NCBI RefSeq assembly: GCF_003860345.1
Contig: NZ_CP034179.1
Coordinates: forward strand, 2,030,001 to 2,094,000
Direction: 5' to 3'
Source of the DNA: Caenibius tardaugens NBRC 16725
GTDB lineage: Bacteria; Pseudomonadota; Alphaproteobacteria; Sphingomonadales; Sphingomonadaceae
DNA: 64,000 nt
The translations under genes and the position numbers were made by a program. Below the pieces are notes generated by a model. The model searched no databases, was not told where the DNA came from, and saw nothing but the letters and a program-made list of their open reading frames with translations. Positions 26,493 to 35,937 of the stretch are shown here, in pieces (the first letter of the stretch is position 1; every line of letters begins with the position of its first letter).

Positions 26493-27251
26493 TTAGAAAC
26501 GGAACTGGGTACCGACGTAAACGGCCTGGCTTTCCTGATCGGTCAGCGGGCCGAGACGATCGCGTTCCTGCGAATATCGCACACCGGCCGTCACATCGAG
26601 ATTGCGGGTGACGCGGTAACTGCCGCCGACATCAAGCCGTTGGCCATTCATCGCTTCCAACGTGCGCGGTGCGCGGCCTGTGGGGCCCTGTTCTTCAATA
26701 TCGATATGCGCGGAGAAGCGGCCCGGCTTGGCCGTTGCTTCGCCCTTGCCCGATTTGAAGGTGGACAGATCGGGCATATCGATCTTGCGCAGTTCGCTCT
26801 GTTGCAGAACCGGCTGTGCGAAGCTGCGATAATCGCGGGCCATACCCAGATCGTAACGGGTCGGCGTGATCAGAACCGTGTTCTGGCCGACTTTGCCCTG
26901 TGCCGCGGCAATCGTGGTGCGCACGGAAATCGCGCGCGCCACCTTGTCATCCACGCGCACGGCGACGGTCACCGAACGGTCCGGACGGTTGAACCCGCCC
27001 GCCGGGGTAAAGCGCATCAGACGTCCGCCTGTGGCGCCATGTTCCGCCACCAGCCTGGCCATGCGAGGATCGACCGACGCCGGTGTGAAGGATGCGAAGC
27101 TGCCGCGTGCGGCGAGGCTGACACTTTTGCTGTTCGAACCGACAAGGGCGAAGCCCGCGCTGGGGATAGCAAGTGCAAGGGCCACGGTGGCACCGAGCAT
27201 CGCTGCGGAAATACCGCTGCGTAGCTTGGCCTTGTGAACCCTGTTGGACAC
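26493..27251 (-). CDS. Unknown exported protein, possible outer-membrane strand end
   Basis: Unrecognised 252-residue protein. Basic start and hydrophobic stretch (about 12-33) look like a signal peptide with cleavage near SAGFA. The final third alternates polar and hydrophobic residues (GSYRVTRNLDVTAGVRYSQ to YVGTQFRF) and ends in Phe, as in outer-membrane beta-barrel strands. Start is GTG at 27251 with AGAGGTG about 8 bases upstream. It lies upstream of phaB on the same strand with a 120-base gap. Function unknown. Confidence 0.65.
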   Translation of the reverse strand: MSNRVHKAKLRSGISAAMLGATVALALAIPSAGFALVGSNSKSVSLAARGSFASFTPASVDPRMARLVAEHGATGGRLMRFTPAGGFNRPDRSVTVAVRVDDKVARAISVRTTIAAAQGKVGQNTVLITPTRYDLGMARDYRSFAQPVLQQSELRKIDMPDLSTFKSGKGEATAKPGRFSAHIDIEEQGPTGRAPRTLEAMNGQRLDVGGSYRVTRNLDVTAGVRYSQERDRLGPLTDQESQAVYVGTQFRF

Positions 27252-27641
27252 TTTTACGTCACCTCTTTTACCTGCCAACCCGTTGATTTCGGGTGGCGGC
27301 TCCCCAATACTATTGCGAGAACGTTTGCCCCTGCCTTGCCCTGTCGACTCGACGGTCTTGGGGCAGGGAGATGTTCTTCCGATATACAATACGCAATCTG
27401 TCGCGAAATTCCAGCCTTTGCGGCCATTCGCTGAGTCTTTTTGCGAACTGTTGCAAAGGGCACACAAAATCGCGTTGCGATGTTCCCGGTCCGGCGGGCT
27501 TATGTGCATTTCTCATGGCTTGTTCCCGGCCGTCTGGCCGTTGGCCCTTGCCGCCGCGCACCTGTGGGCTATAGAGGCGAACCCATGACTGGCGGGAGTC
27601 CCTAGTGCGGCTGCTGCCCCATTCGATACGGGAACACGGTC
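27252..27641. other. Intergenic region before the DUF3576-leuS operon
   Basis: A 390-base divergent gap between the exported-protein gene and the DUF3576 gene. It should hold promoters in both directions; one candidate for the rightward operon is listed at 27548-27575. I see no convincing coding frame or RNA gene. Confidence 0.55.
27548..27575 (+). promoter_or_regulatory. Candidate sigma-70 promoter for the leuS operon
   Basis: TTGCCG (27548-27553), a 16-base spacer and TATAGA (27570-27575) lie about 70 bases before the DUF3576 start. Position and match are reasonable, but the -35 is weak. Confidence 0.35.
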
Positions 27642-28112
27642 TTGAATATTGTCAGCAGCAAACCCCGCACCCATTTTGCCCGCCGCGCTGGCCAGGCTCT
27701 GCTTGTCGCCGCCGCGCTTGCCAGCCTTGGCGCATGCGGCAAGAAAGAGCGGCCGAAGGCCGATATCGCAGCCGCCAAGGTCACCACGATCGGCGTGAAT
27801 GCCTATCTCTGGAAAGCCAGCCTCGAAACACTCTCGTTCATGCCCTTGCTCCAGACGGACAGTGCTGGCGGCGTGATCGTGACGGACTGGTACGCCAATC
27901 CCCGCAATCCGGCGGAACGCATGAAAGTATCCGTGACGATTCTGGATCAGGATCTGCGCGCCGATGCTCTGCGTGTTGCAGCCAGCCGCCAGGTCGCGGT
28001 CGGTGGCGGAACCTGGGTGGAAGCGCCGATTGAGGCCGCTACGATCCAGAAGCTGGAAGATATCATTCTGACCAAGGCGCGTGAATTGCGGCGGTCGGCT
28101 ATCGCCGGCTGA
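27642..28112 (+). CDS. DUF3576 lipoprotein
   Basis: Protein of 156 residues with a lipoprotein-type signal: a basic start, hydrophobic segment and LGAC with Cys32. The body ([18 protein letters not shown], then [12 protein letters not shown]) matches the alphaproteobacterial DUF3576 family, which regularly precedes leuS-lptE-holA. The start is TTG at 27642; no in-frame ATG precedes the signal, so the exact first residue is unsure. It is probably an outer-membrane-linked lipoprotein; its role is unknown. Confidence 0.82.
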   Translation: MNIVSSKPRTHFARRAGQALLVAAALASLGACGKKERPKADIAAAKVTTIGVNAYLWKASLETLSFMPLLQTDSAGGVIVTDWYANPRNPAERMKVSVTILDQDLRADALRVAASRQVAVGGGTWVEAPIEAATIQKLEDIILTKARELRRSAIAG

Positions 28113-28135
28113 CGCCGCGCGGGCGATACAAAATT

Positions 28136-30709
28136 ATGAGCGAGAACCGTTTTAACCCGTCGCTGGCCGACGGGCGCTGGCAGCGTGCGTGGGAAGACGC
28201 GCAAAGCTTCAAGGCCGACAGCAACAGCTCGAAGCCGAAAAGCTACGTGCTGGAGATGTTCCCCTATCCTTCGGGGCGCATCCATATCGGCCACGTCCGC
28301 AATTACACGATGGGCGATGTGCTGGCCCGCTACAAGCGGATGCGCGGCCATGAAGTGCTGCACCCGATGGGGTGGGATGCTTTCGGCATGCCGGCGGAAA
28401 ACGCGGCCATGGAAAAGGGCGTGCATCCGGGCGGATGGACGCGGGAAAATATCGCCAACATGAAGGCGCAGCTCAAGCGCCTCGGTTTCGCGCTCGACTG
28501 GAGCCGCGAAATCGCCACGTGCGAACCGGATTATTACGGTCAGGAACAGGCGCTGTTTCTCGATCTCTATGAAGGCGGGCTGGTCTATCGCAAGGAAAGC
28601 GCGGTCAACTGGGATCCGGTTGACCAGACCGTGCTGGCCAACGAACAGGTGATCGACGGGCGCGGCTGGCGCTCGGGCGCGCTGGTGGAAAAGCGCAAGC
28701 TGAGCCAGTGGTTCCTGAAAATCACCGATTTTGCCCAGGATCTGCTCGACGGATTGGGCGGGCTGGAAAACTGGCCCGACAAGGTGCGCCTGATGCAGGA
28801 AAACTGGATCGGCAAGAGCCAGGGCCTGCAATTCCGTTTCCAGGTTATCCCTTCCGCAGAAGGGGAAGGCCCGAACGTCACCCTGTTCGAACCGGGCAAG
28901 GATGCGGAGATCGAGGTCTTCACTACCCGTCCGGACACGATTTTCGGCGCCAGTTTCGTGGCGATTGCGGCGGATCACCCGGTTGCGCAGGCGCTCGCCG
29001 CCGGCAATCCCGATGCCGCTGCCTTTGTCGAGCAATGCCGTCAGGGCGGCACGACCGCGGCCGAGATCGAAACGCAGGAAAAGTTCGGATACGATACCGG
29101 CCTGCGTCTTCGCCATCCGTTCCAGGATCAGGCGCTGCCGCTCTACATCGCCAATTTCGTGCTGATGGATTACGGCACCGGGGCGGTGTTCGGTTGTCCG
29201 GCACACGATCAGCGCGATCTCGATTTCGCCCGTAAATACGCCTTGCCGGTGACGCGCGTCATCGCCGAAGGTTTTGACACCGATCGGGTGTTTGCCGGCG
29301 ATGAAGCCTATACCGGGCCGGGTACGCTGGTGAATTCACAGTTCCTTGACGGGATGGATGTCGAAGCCGCCAAGGCGGATGTCATCGCCCGCGCCGAAGC
29401 TGGCGGCTGGGGCAACGGCACAACCGTGTGGCGCCTTCGTGACTGGGGCGTTTCGCGCCAGCGGTACTGGGGCACGCCGATTCCGTTCGTCCATTGCGGG
29501 ACATGCGGTGTTGTCCCCGTGCCCAAGGCACAGTTGCCGGTAACGCTGCCTGAGGATGTCGATTTCTCGACGCCGGGCAATCCGCTGCTGCGCCATCCGA
29601 CCTGGAAACATGTCGATTGCCCCAAATGCGGCGGCAAGGCGGAACGGGAAACCGATACGCTCGACACATTTGTCGACAGTTCGTGGTATTTCCTCCGCTT
29701 CGCCAGCCAGCCGTCGGACAAGCCGTTCGACCGGGAAGAACTGGCCAAGTGGCTGCCGGTGGAACAGTATATCGGCGGGATCGAACATGCGATCCTGCAC
29801 CTGCTCTACGCCCGGTTCTGGACGCGCGCGCTGCAACATATCGGCAAGATCGATTTCGCGGAACCGTTTGCCAGCCTGTTTACGCAGGGCATGGTCACGC
29901 ACGAAACTTATTCGCGTGTCGATCCCGGCAATGGCCAGCCGGTCTATTTCAGCCCAGGCGAGATCGATCGCGGAAGCGATAGTGCCGTGCTTAAGACGGA
30001 TGGTGCACCGGTCGATGTGGGCCGCGTGATCAAGATGTCCAAGTCGAAGAAGAACGTCGTCGACCCGGACGAGATTGTCGCGCGTTATGGCGCCGATGCG
30101 GTGCGGTGGTTTATGCTGTCGGACAGCCCGCCCGAACGCGATCTGCCGTGGTCGGAAGCCGGGATCGAAGGTTGCTGGCGTTTCGTGCAGCGCCTGTGGC
30201 GCCTGTTCGCCCAGTACGACGCGCAGGCCGTGGGCGAAGACAAGGCGCTGGATCGCAAGACCCATCAGGCTGTTGCCGCCATTGCCGACGATATCGAGGC
30301 GCTGTCGTTCAACAAGGCGGTGGCGCGGATCTACGAACTGGCGTCGGCGGTCGACAAGGCCGGTCCTTCGGCCAGCCGGTCGAATGCGATTCGCACAATT
30401 CTGCTGCTGGCCTCGCCAATGATGCCGCACCTTGCCGAAGAAGCCTGGGCACAGGCCGGTCATGCCGGGCTGATTGCCGATGCCGCCTGGCCGGATGTCG
30501 ATCCGGCCTTGCTGGTGGAGGACGAGGTTACTGTGGCGGTGCAGGTCAAGGGCAAGCTGCGCGATACGCTGACCGTTGCCAAAGGCCTGCCCAATGAAGA
30601 GCTTGAGGCGCTTGCACTGGCTTCCGAGAAAGTGCAGCGTACGCTGGATGGAGCCCAGGTGCGCAAGGTGATCGTGGTGCCCGACCGTTTGGTGAATATC
30701 GTCGCATGA
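28136..30709 (+). CDS. leuS: Leucine-tRNA ligase
   Basis: Class I synthetase that charges tRNA-Leu, 857 residues (normal length). The HIGH motif is HIGH at 50-53 in [15 protein letters not shown], the editing (CP1) domain has TRPDTIFGA and the conserved [11 protein letters not shown], and the KMSKS loop is at 633-637. An anticodon-binding helical domain and the carboxyl-terminal domain follow. Second gene of the DUF3576-leuS-lptE-holA operon; its stop overlaps the lptE start by ATGA. Confidence 0.98.
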   Translation: MSENRFNPSLADGRWQRAWEDAQSFKADSNSSKPKSYVLEMFPYPSGRIHIGHVRNYTMGDVLARYKRMRGHEVLHPMGWDAFGMPAENAAMEKGVHPGGWTRENIANMKAQLKRLGFALDWSREIATCEPDYYGQEQALFLDLYEGGLVYRKESAVNWDPVDQTVLANEQVIDGRGWRSGALVEKRKLSQWFLKITDFAQDLLDGLGGLENWPDKVRLMQENWIGKSQGLQFRFQVIPSAEGEGPNVTLFEPGKDAEIEVFTTRPDTIFGASFVAIAADHPVAQALAAGNPDAAAFVEQCRQGGTTAAEIETQEKFGYDTGLRLRHPFQDQALPLYIANFVLMDYGTGAVFGCPAHDQRDLDFARKYALPVTRVIAEGFDTDRVFAGDEAYTGPGTLVNSQFLDGMDVEAAKADVIARAEAGGWGNGTTVWRLRDWGVSRQRYWGTPIPFVHCGTCGVVPVPKAQLPVTLPEDVDFSTPGNPLLRHPTWKHVDCPKCGGKAERETDTLDTFVDSSWYFLRFASQPSDKPFDREELAKWLPVEQYIGGIEHAILHLLYARFWTRALQHIGKIDFAEPFASLFTQGMVTHETYSRVDPGNGQPVYFSPGEIDRGSDSAVLKTDGAPVDVGRVIKMSKSKKNVVDPDEIVARYGADAVRWFMLSDSPPERDLPWSEAGIEGCWRFVQRLWRLFAQYDAQAVGEDKALDRKTHQAVAAIADDIEALSFNKAVARIYELASAVDKAGPSASRSNAIRTILLLASPMMPHLAEEAWAQAGHAGLIADAAWPDVDPALLVEDEVTVAVQVKGKLRDTLTVAKGLPNEELEALALASEKVQRTLDGAQVRKVIVVPDRLVNIVA

Positions 30710-31221
30710 AGCGGTTGACCCCGCTTCTTCTGGCTGTGGCCTGCACCGCGCTGGCGGGATGCGGGCTGCAACCGATGTATGCCGGGGGTAGCAAGGGGGC
30801 GATCGCACGCGGATTGGCCAATGTCGACGTCGTCCCGATCGAAGGGCGGGCAGGCTGGTTGCTGCGCAATGCCCTGCGCGATCGGTTGGCCCCCAGCGGG
30901 GTGGATCAGGGCGCGGCGCGTTATGTGCTGACGGTGAAGCTCGACGAAGACCTGACCGGGTTGGGCCTGCTGGGCAACGACACGATCGGTCGTGAACGGT
31001 TTACCCTGCGCGCCCGCTATCAACTGGTCGATGCGACGAACGGCGAAACCGTGCTGGATGCCACTGCGGGTTCCGATGCGGGGATCGATGTGGTCAGTTC
31101 CGAATATGCAATTATCGCTGCGGAACAGACAGCGCGCGAAAACCTCGCCCGCGATCTGGCTGACCGGATCGTGACGAGCATCGCATTGCGCATGAACCGC
31201 CGGGAACAGGCGGCCAAGTGA
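30706..31221 (+). CDS. lptE: LPS-assembly lipoprotein
   Basis: Outer-membrane lipoprotein that plugs the LptD barrel in lipopolysaccharide export, 171 residues. It has a signal peptide with lipobox LAGC (Cys19) followed by GLQPMYAG, the hallmark of alphaproteobacterial LptE. The position directly after leuS and before holA is the conserved order. The start overlaps leuS (ATGA) and the stop overlaps holA (GTGA), so all three are translationally coupled. Confidence 0.93.
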   Translation: MKRLTPLLLAVACTALAGCGLQPMYAGGSKGAIARGLANVDVVPIEGRAGWLLRNALRDRLAPSGVDQGAARYVLTVKLDEDLTGLGLLGNDTIGRERFTLRARYQLVDATNGETVLDATAGSDAGIDVVSSEYAIIAAEQTARENLARDLADRIVTSIALRMNRREQAAK

Positions 31222-32261
31222 AGGCGACGCAGCGCGATTTTGCCGCCTCCGCCCCCAAGGCGGTGCGGCAATGCGGGGTTTTCTTCTTCTGCGGACAGGA
31301 TGAAGCTGGCGCATCGATGGCGGCGGACAGGATTGCCGCGATGCTCGACGATCCGGGTGAACGGGTGGAACTGTCGGGCGCGGAACTGCGGCGCGATCCG
31401 GTGCGCCTGGGGGACGAGGCGCGTTCAACCTCGTTGTTCGGCGGCAATCGCCATATCCTGATCCGCGCCAATGGCGATGAAGCGCACGATGCGCTGAAAA
31501 TTCTGCTCGAAACCAAGGATGCGGGCGAAGGCGCCGCTTGCCCCGTGCTGATCGTTGCCGGGGCCGCCACGGACAAGTCGCGCACGGCCAAGTTGCTCGA
31601 ACCGCGGGACGATTGCCTGGTGGCCATGTTCTACCCGCCCGATCTTGCCGCCGTGACGTCAACCGTACGGCAGATGGCCGATGCGGCCGGGGTGCGGCTG
31701 GGCGGCGATCTGGCGGAACGGATTGCCCGGTCGTCCGGTCTCGATGTCCGGCTGGCACAGTCGGAAGTGACCAAGCTGGCAACCTTTCTTGACGCCAGTG
31801 CGCAGGCCCCGCGCACGGCCGATGCCGAAGCGCTCGACGCGATTGGCGCGAAGACGGAAGAAGATGGTTTCATGCCACTCGTCAATGCGGTGCTGTCGGG
31901 CGAAGTTTCCCGCCTTGCGGGTGAATTGAAGCGCATGCGCGATCTTTCTCTCAATCCTGTGGGCCTCTTGCTGGCCTTTGAACGTCGCGCGGCGCAACTT
32001 GCGCAACTCGCGGCGAAAGTGGGCCCCCGGGGCGATGTGGCGGCCTTGCTGGAACAGGAAACCCGGGCGCGGCGGATATTCTTCCGCGATAAACGCGATC
32101 TCGCGGTGCAACTGCGCCGTTGGCAGGGGCGGCGGCTGGAACGGCTGGTGCAACGGCTCGTGGCGCTGCACCGCACGCTGATGTCCAACAACCAGTCGGC
32201 GGAAATATTGCTGGCGCAGGAACTGGCCGAAATTGCCCGCGCGGCTTCCGATAAACGCTGA
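31218..32261 (+). CDS. holA: DNA polymerase III subunit delta
   Basis: Clamp-loader subunit that opens the sliding clamp, 347 residues (E. coli protein 343). It shows FFFCGQDEAGA at the start of domain I, in place of a functional Walker motif as expected for delta, and a helical carboxyl domain with AFERRAAQLAQLA. The start is GTG at 31218, overlapping the lptE stop. Last gene of the operon; the convergent phage-like genes begin six bases after its stop. Confidence 0.93.
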   Translation: MKATQRDFAASAPKAVRQCGVFFFCGQDEAGASMAADRIAAMLDDPGERVELSGAELRRDPVRLGDEARSTSLFGGNRHILIRANGDEAHDALKILLETKDAGEGAACPVLIVAGAATDKSRTAKLLEPRDDCLVAMFYPPDLAAVTSTVRQMADAAGVRLGGDLAERIARSSGLDVRLAQSEVTKLATFLDASAQAPRTADAEALDAIGAKTEEDGFMPLVNAVLSGEVSRLAGELKRMRDLSLNPVGLLLAFERRAAQLAQLAAKVGPRGDVAALLEQETRARRIFFRDKRDLAVQLRRWQGRRLERLVQRLVALHRTLMSNNQSAEILLAQELAEIARAASDKR

Positions 32262-32267
32262 CTTTCG

Positions 32268-32762
32268 CTAGCGCCCGTAAAGGCCGATCGTTCCAGCATC
32301 GAACAATCCCGCGGCGGGAGCAAGCCGAACGGCCTTTATGCCGCCATTGACGCGCCAGGCAAAAGTGCTGGAGACAGAGGCGCTGGCCGGGGTCGTGGCG
32401 AGATTGCCGATCGCGGCTTTCCCCATTCCGGCATTGGCGGTGTAACGGCACAATTCGACCGCGCCGTGCCATGTCACCACGGCGGCGGCGCTCGCGGCGA
32501 TTGTCGCGGCGGTGCTGAATGTCACGCCATCACCCGATAACGCGATGGTCAGGCTGGTGTTGCTGGCATTGTCGTGGCTGACTCCTTCAAGCGACAGGAT
32601 CAGATCGGCAAAGCCTGAGGGGATCGCCGTAAATTCCGCCAATGCTGTGCCTGTCGGGGCAATCGCGGCGATCTGGGTCCACCCCGGGGGTCTCGCACTG
32701 GCGCGGGATTGCCGGAGGGCCGCTGACGCCATGCCGCGTGCGATGAGATCGGGCGCGCTCAT
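32268..32762 (-). CDS. Phage-appendage-like protein
   Basis: Protein of 164 residues with no signal peptide. The pattern resembles small beta-rich phage tail or fibre proteins: a Trp-containing opening (PPGWTQIAAIAPTGTA), repeated Ser/Thr/Ala strands (SHDNASNTSLTIALSGDGVTF), and the ending AGLFDAGTIGLYGR, a type of ending I associate with phage appendage proteins. Its start overlaps the next gene's stop by ATGA. No other phage gene is present. The assignment is an inference from style and pairing, not from a catalytic motif. Confidence 0.5.
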   Translation of the reverse strand: MSAPDLIARGMASAALRQSRASARPPGWTQIAAIAPTGTALAEFTAIPSGFADLILSLEGVSHDNASNTSLTIALSGDGVTFSTAATIAASAAAVVTWHGAVELCRYTANAGMGKAAIGNLATTPASASVSSTFAWRVNGGIKAVRLAPAAGLFDAGTIGLYGR

Positions 32763-33202
32763 TGTGCGATCCGGTAATGGAGGGTGCCGGACGTGACGGT
32801 AATCGCGAGATAGAGTTCTGCTGTCGGCTCGTTTTCCACCCACACCGGTTCGCAGGCATTGGCGGTGAATGTGCCCCAAGGCTCGCCCGCCATCGTGGTC
32901 GGCAGGCGCGGCGCTCCGCCGGTTGCCGTGCGCTCCAGTTGCACGGTTCCTTCCCATGTGCCCCATAATGCCAGGATTACCGGTGTATCCGGCCGGGGCT
33001 GGAAAGGCCCTTCGAGAAAGGCGCCCGTGGTACTGCCTTCAAGCGGCGGGGCAGCGGCGCCCGGTTCGTCCGTATCCGTCATCCGAACGGGCAGGGGCGT
33101 TGCCCCGGTCACAAGGGCCAGTGTGCCTGTTTCGTCGGCATAACCCAGCGCGAAAGCGGGGGCGTAACCGGCAGGCGCGGAGATCGGGAAGGGAGGCTGC
33201 AT
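32759..33202 (-). CDS. Phage-appendage-like protein, partner gene
   Basis: Protein of 147 residues, no signal peptide. It looks like a beta-sandwich structural protein: TDTDEPGA, WGTWEGTVQLERT, then WGTFTANACEPVWVENEPTA and the ending ITVTSGTLHYRIAQ, which recalls small phage structural proteins. It is the first gene of a coupled pair, read against holA and in the same direction as lptCA. It could be a satellite locus of a gene transfer agent or a prophage scrap. Confidence 0.5.
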   Translation of the reverse strand: MQPPFPISAPAGYAPAFALGYADETGTLALVTGATPLPVRMTDTDEPGAAAPPLEGSTTGAFLEGPFQPRPDTPVILALWGTWEGTVQLERTATGGAPRLPTTMAGEPWGTFTANACEPVWVENEPTAELYLAITVTSGTLHYRIAQ

Positions 33203-33354
33203 CGCGGATCCTTTGCATTGTGGCGAAAGACCCGAATCCAGCTACACACGGCTGGGCGTGTAGGAAAATGGAAAATCACATAGCGATGCGAAGCCCTGCC
33301 GCCAGGGCAGGCCTGACTGGTACGACCATGGGCTGTGCTGTTGGGAAGCGTACG

Positions 33355-33891
33355 TCAGCCTGGGACCGAGAAGGTCCCGGTTACACGGCCACCGTTGGTT
33401 CCGCCACCCGCACCGCCGCGCCCGTCGACACTGGACACCCCGGTATCGAGATCCATGGTCAGGCGTTGGCCATTCAACGTATCGCCGCCACGGCGCAGGG
33501 CGACATTGCCGACCAGCGTGATGACCCGGTTGTTGAAGTCGTAAATCCCGACATTGCCCTGCGCGCTTTCCGTGCCGCGCGTGACATTGACACCGCCGGT
33601 TGCGGTAATCCGTTGCACGGTCAGCGAACCGGCATTGGTATAGTCCACCGTGGTACGGGCCGCCTTCAGCCGCAGTTCCCCCTGCGTGATGTCGACATTG
33701 CCCGACAGCACCACGCGGTCCTGCCGGTCCTGCAATTCGATCCGGTCGGCTGCGAAATTGACCGGGGCCTTCGTGTTATGGCCTTTCAGCGCCTGGGCAT
33801 AGAGCTGCACCCCGCCCATTGCCGTCAGAGTCAGCACAAAACCGGCCGCGGCATAGCGGAGGGAGGTAAATGCGTGGCGCTTCATTGTCAT
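33355..33891 (-). CDS. lptA: LPS transport periplasmic protein LptA (OstA-like)
   Basis: Periplasmic bridge protein for lipopolysaccharide transport, 178 residues. A signal-anchor-like hydrophobic region (about 14-33) precedes an OstA/jellyroll domain: FAADRIELQDRQDRVVLSGNVDI, split by the strand pattern, then GNVGIYDFNNRVITLVGNV. Its start overlaps lptC (ATGA), giving the usual lptC-lptA order. The glycine-rich tail is poorly conserved in the family. lptB, which normally follows, is not here: a 152-base gap and the phage-like pair come next. Confidence 0.88.
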   Translation of the reverse strand: MTMKRHAFTSLRYAAAGFVLTLTAMGGVQLYAQALKGHNTKAPVNFAADRIELQDRQDRVVLSGNVDITQGELRLKAARTTVDYTNAGSLTVQRITATGGVNVTRGTESAQGNVGIYDFNNRVITLVGNVALRRGGDTLNGQRLTMDLDTGVSSVDGRGGAGGGTNGGRVTGTFSVPG

Positions 33892-34535
33892 TGCGGCATC
33901 CTCAGTTTGCCGGGAACCATCTGCAGGCGCGCATTGCCGTAAAGGGCAACAACCCGCTCGCCAAGATCGGCAGAAATATGATCGGCGCTGAACGTGCCGG
34001 CGGGGAGGGCACCTTCCACTCTGCCCTGGCCAAGCAGTTTGCGCGTGCCCAGATTGATCGCAACATCGCGGGCGACCATGCGATATCCGTCCGATGCGGT
34101 AAAGCTGACCGGCCCGTCCACCGAAACCACATCCTTGTCGATGTCGTAACGGCCGTTGTCGGCGGAAATGACCGCAGGCCCGTCAGACAGCAGGATGCGT
34201 GCCTTCAGGTCTTCCATGCGGACGATGCCCTCGCGCGAACTGCGCTGCACGGCTTGCCCGGCGGTCAGCGAAAAAGGGCGACCCTTGTTGTCGATCCCGC
34301 GATACATCGCATCGTCCACGCGTAACCGGTCGCGGATCACGGCCACGTCGTTGCGATCGAGCAGAAAGCTGATGTCGCCGCGCGGGGCGAAGGGAAACAG
34401 CACCATCAGGGCCACGAGCACGCCGATCGCCGCAGGCAGGGCCTTCGAAAGAAAACCGACCAGCCGATCATGCGCCCCGCCGGGGGCTGCCATAACGCGC
34501 CGGCTGTCGCGGATGATGTCGGCCTGTTCGCTCAT
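33888..34535 (-). CDS. lptC: LPS export ABC transporter periplasmic protein LptC
   Basis: Bitopic inner-membrane protein that receives lipopolysaccharide from LptBFG and hands it to LptA, 215 residues. It has one amino-terminal membrane helix (about 30-50, ending LVALMVLFPFAP) followed by a periplasmic jellyroll domain (ISADNGRYDIDKDVVSVDGPV is typical). It starts 19 bases after rnd and overlaps lptA by four bases. Confidence 0.9.
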   Translation of the reverse strand: MSEQADIIRDSRRVMAAPGGAHDRLVGFLSKALPAAIGVLVALMVLFPFAPRGDISFLLDRNDVAVIRDRLRVDDAMYRGIDNKGRPFSLTAGQAVQRSSREGIVRMEDLKARILLSDGPAVISADNGRYDIDKDVVSVDGPVSFTASDGYRMVARDVAINLGTRKLLGQGRVEGALPAGTFSADHISADLGERVVALYGNARLQMVPGKLRMPQ

Positions 34536-34554
34536 GCTTGCGGGGTGATACTAC

Positions 34555-35172
34555 TCATTCGTGGCTGAATATATCGTGTTCCGGCCAGCCCGCCAGATCA
34601 AGCAGCGCGCGCGCCGGAAGAAAATCGAAGCAGGCCTGTGCGATATGCGTGCGGTTTTCGCGTGCCAGCCGTTCCACGAACACATCGCGCAACTGGTGTA
34701 GATAGCGCACGTCGGATGCCGCATATTCCCGCTGCGCATCGTTCAGCACCGGGGCGCCCCAGTCGCTCGATTGCTGCTGCTTGGAAATTTCCTTGCCCAG
34801 AAGCTCGCTCACGAGATTTTTCAGGCCGTGACGGTCGGTATAGGTGCGGGTCAGCTTGCTGGCGATCTTCGTGCAGAACACCGGTGCCGCCATCACGCCC
34901 AGATAATGCTGGATCGCGGCAAGATCGAATCGGGCATAGTGATAGATTTTCACCCGTTCCGGATCAGCCAGCACCGCCTTGAGATTGGGCGCATCGTAAG
35001 CGCTGTTCACACCGAAACGGATCAGGTGTTCGTCACCCTTTCCGTCGCTGATCTGCACCACGCACAAACGATCGCGCGGGGTGATCAGCCCCATGGTTTC
35101 GGTATCGACGGCAACCGGCCCGGGCGCAAGCACGCCCTCGGGCAGATCTTCTTCATGAAAATAGACAGCCAT
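34555..35172 (-). CDS. Ribonuclease D-family 3'-5' exonuclease
   Basis: Short 205-residue DEDDy exonuclease containing only the catalytic domain, without the HRDC domains of E. coli RNase D. The four acidic residues lie in VDTETMG, the segment after NLKAVL (HYARFDLAAI), and AASDVRYLH, which also supplies the tyrosine. It likely trims tRNA or other RNA 3' ends. It is first in the rnd-lptC-lptA order that is widespread in alphaproteobacteria. Confidence 0.88.
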   Translation of the reverse strand: MAVYFHEEDLPEGVLAPGPVAVDTETMGLITPRDRLCVVQISDGKGDEHLIRFGVNSAYDAPNLKAVLADPERVKIYHYARFDLAAIQHYLGVMAAPVFCTKIASKLTRTYTDRHGLKNLVSELLGKEISKQQQSSDWGAPVLNDAQREYAASDVRYLHQLRDVFVERLARENRTHIAQACFDFLPARALLDLAGWPEHDIFSHE

Positions 35173-35250
35173 GAGGGTTCCCTAGGCTTATCTGTGCAGG
35201 AGCGAAAGCCCCGGCTGGCAAGGATTTGCGCAACGCGTTAGGCAGGTCGA

Positions 35251-35934
35251 ATGAGCGACACCGTTCCTTCAAGCTGGCAGCCTGCCGTGCAACCTGCCCT
35301 GGACACCGCAGAAGCGCGGAAACTGGGGGGCTGGTTGCGGGCGGAAGAAGCCGCGGGAAAAGCCATTTTTCCGCCGCGCGGCACGCGTTTGCGGGCGCTT
35401 GAACTGACTCCGCTGGATGCGGTCAAGGTCGTGATTCTGGGGCAAGATCCCTATCACGGGCCGGGGCAGGCGCACGGGCTCAGTTTCTCGGTACCCGAAG
35501 GGGTGCGTCCGCCGCCGTCGCTGGTGAATATCTTCAAGGAATTGCGCGGCGACCTGGAGATCGCACCACCCGGACATGGCAATCTCGAAGGATGGGCGCG
35601 GCAGGGGGTCTTGCTGCTCAACAATGCGTTGACTGTCGAATCGGGACAGGCCGGATCGCACGCCGGAAAAGGCTGGGATGCGATTACCGACGCGGCTGTG
35701 GCGGCCGTGGCGGAGCGTGCCGAGCCATCGGTTTTCATCCTTTGGGGCAGCCACGCACAGGCCAAGGCGGCGCGCATTCCCGCGCTGCGGGACAACAGCC
35801 GGCATCTGATCCTGCGATCGGTGCATCCCAGCCCACTGTCCGCCCATCGCGGTTTTTTCGGATCGAAACCGTTCAGCCAGGCCAACGCGTTTCTCGAAGC
35901 GCATGGGCGCGGTGCCATCGACTGGCAGTTGTAG
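35251..35934 (+). CDS. ung: Uracil-DNA glycosylase (family 1)
   Basis: Removes uracil from DNA at the start of base-excision repair, 227 residues. The water-activating loop GQDPYHGPGQAHG and the Leu-intercalation loop HPSPLSAHRGFFG are both intact, as is the NNALTVE segment. ATG at 35251 gives a normal-length protein. It is divergent from the RNase D gene and convergent with the exported protein gene, three bases apart. Confidence 0.96.
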   Translation: MSDTVPSSWQPAVQPALDTAEARKLGGWLRAEEAAGKAIFPPRGTRLRALELTPLDAVKVVILGQDPYHGPGQAHGLSFSVPEGVRPPPSLVNIFKELRGDLEIAPPGHGNLEGWARQGVLLLNNALTVESGQAGSHAGKGWDAITDAAVAAVAERAEPSVFILWGSHAQAKAARIPALRDNSRHLILRSVHPSPLSAHRGFFGSKPFSQANAFLEAHGRGAIDWQL

Positions 35935-35937
35935 GCG

